From Lachnospiraceae bacterium (lineage in GTDB: Bacteria > Bacillota > Clostridia > Lachnospirales > Lachnospiraceae), in the NCBI GenBank assembly GCA_022793195.1, contig JAAWCJ010000020.1, positions 1 through 62,009 of the forward strand: DNA of 62,009 nucleotides, in the 5' to 3' direction. Both the position numbers and the translations under genes were made by a program. The notes beneath the pieces are model-generated. The model was not told where the DNA came from, searched no databases, and saw only the letters and a program-made list of their open reading frames with translations. Of this stretch, positions 61,791-62,009 are shown one piece after another (the first letter of the stretch is position 1; the number at the start of each line of letters is the position of its first letter).

Positions 61791-62009
61791 GATAACAAAG
61801 AATCCTGCTCCGGCAGGATTCTCCGCCTGCGGCGGCTTGCGTCAGCAAGGTCGTTCCTCTCCGCCGCAGTGCAATCCCCCGGAGGGCTTTTGTCGTATAG
61901 GGAACGAAGTTTCCTATACGATAACAAAGAATCCTGCTCCGGCAGGATTCTCCGCCTGCGGCGGCTTGCGTCAGCAAGGTCGGTCCTCTCCGCCGCAGTG
62001 CGATCCCCC
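61791..62009. repeat. tandem 129-bp repeat with internal palindromes, cut by window end
   Basis: The unit starting GATAACAAAGAATCCTGCTC at 61791 recurs at 61920 with few changes; the second copy runs off the window. Each unit contains the hairpin GAATCCTGC-TCCG-GCAGGATTC and several G+C-rich inverted repeats. The junction between units holds the palindrome TCGTATAGG-GAAC-GAA-GTTTCCTATACGA (61893-61921), which also occurs in the spoIIIA operon. The 160 bp before it (61628-61790) hold only the SpoIID ribosome site and a degenerate start of the repeat. The frame across the repeat is not a believable gene. Confidence 0.85.

Noticed and set aside
61723..61977. Open frame on the minus strand across the 129-bp repeat
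   Set aside because: It is made of repeat sequence with a duplicated peptide and no ribosome site; such frames are common false calls in G+C-rich repeats.

Overview
The window is a chromosomal stretch of a spore-forming Gram-positive anaerobe of the class Clostridia, most likely the family Lachnospiraceae. The evidence is the complete spoIIIAA-AH operon, spoIVB, a PdaA-type cortex enzyme, a PPi-type phosphofructokinase, Rex, and the run nusB-xseA-xseB-ispA-dxs-tlyA-nadK-argR-recN-spoIVB. The genus cannot be fixed from the sequence alone. Most genes lie on the minus strand.

Layout. 1-286: three tRNA genes (CAT, Thr-TGT, Glu-TTC) with a good promoter. 461-8567: pdaA, an HPt protein, an HD-GYP response regulator, and a very large secreted DNRLRE/YD-repeat protein that seems to lack the usual RHS C-terminus. 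8805-13337: a copper ATPase fused to a CopZ-like domain under a CsoR-type operator, a YitT protein and an MBL-fold hydrolase. 13390-15279: a small secreted Asp-rich repeat protein, an ECF sigma factor and an RsgI-like anti-sigma factor in one operon. 15436-16254: a membrane-anchored protein with a dCTP deaminase/dUTPase-like fold.

16659-27889 is the accessory region. An island of about 11 kb, visibly richer in A+T than its flanks, is bounded by direct copies of the 3' end of spoIVB and contains one operon: two RpoA-CTD-like domains, a 1298-aa protein of unknown function, a 1620-aa DUF1998-type superfamily 2 helicase with several zinc fingers, and an AlbA_2/HATPase protein with a heptad-repeat linker. 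The first two frames look like one gene split by a -1 shift. The content fits an antiphage system built round a DruE-like helicase; I could not match the whole set to a named system. No recombinase is visible, and spo0A, the usual neighbour of spoIVB, is not in the window.

27765-43502 is conserved core: spoIVB, recN, argR, nadK, tlyA, dxs, ispA, xseB, xseA, nusB, an Asp23 protein and spoIIIAH-AA, linking isoprenoid supply, DNA repair and sporulation. 43619-51613 carries yebC, a MATE exporter, a CNNM/CBS protein, mazF without a visible antitoxin, alr, nnr and rex. 51839-61627 holds an ABC-F protein, a lipoprotein, a subtilase, NADP-isocitrate dehydrogenase, PPi-phosphofructokinase and a SpoIID/LytB protein. 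Between the last two (58911-59265) lies a large fold-back element with four internal hairpins, and the right edge holds a 129-bp tandem repeat whose palindromic end also occurs inside the spoIIIA operon.
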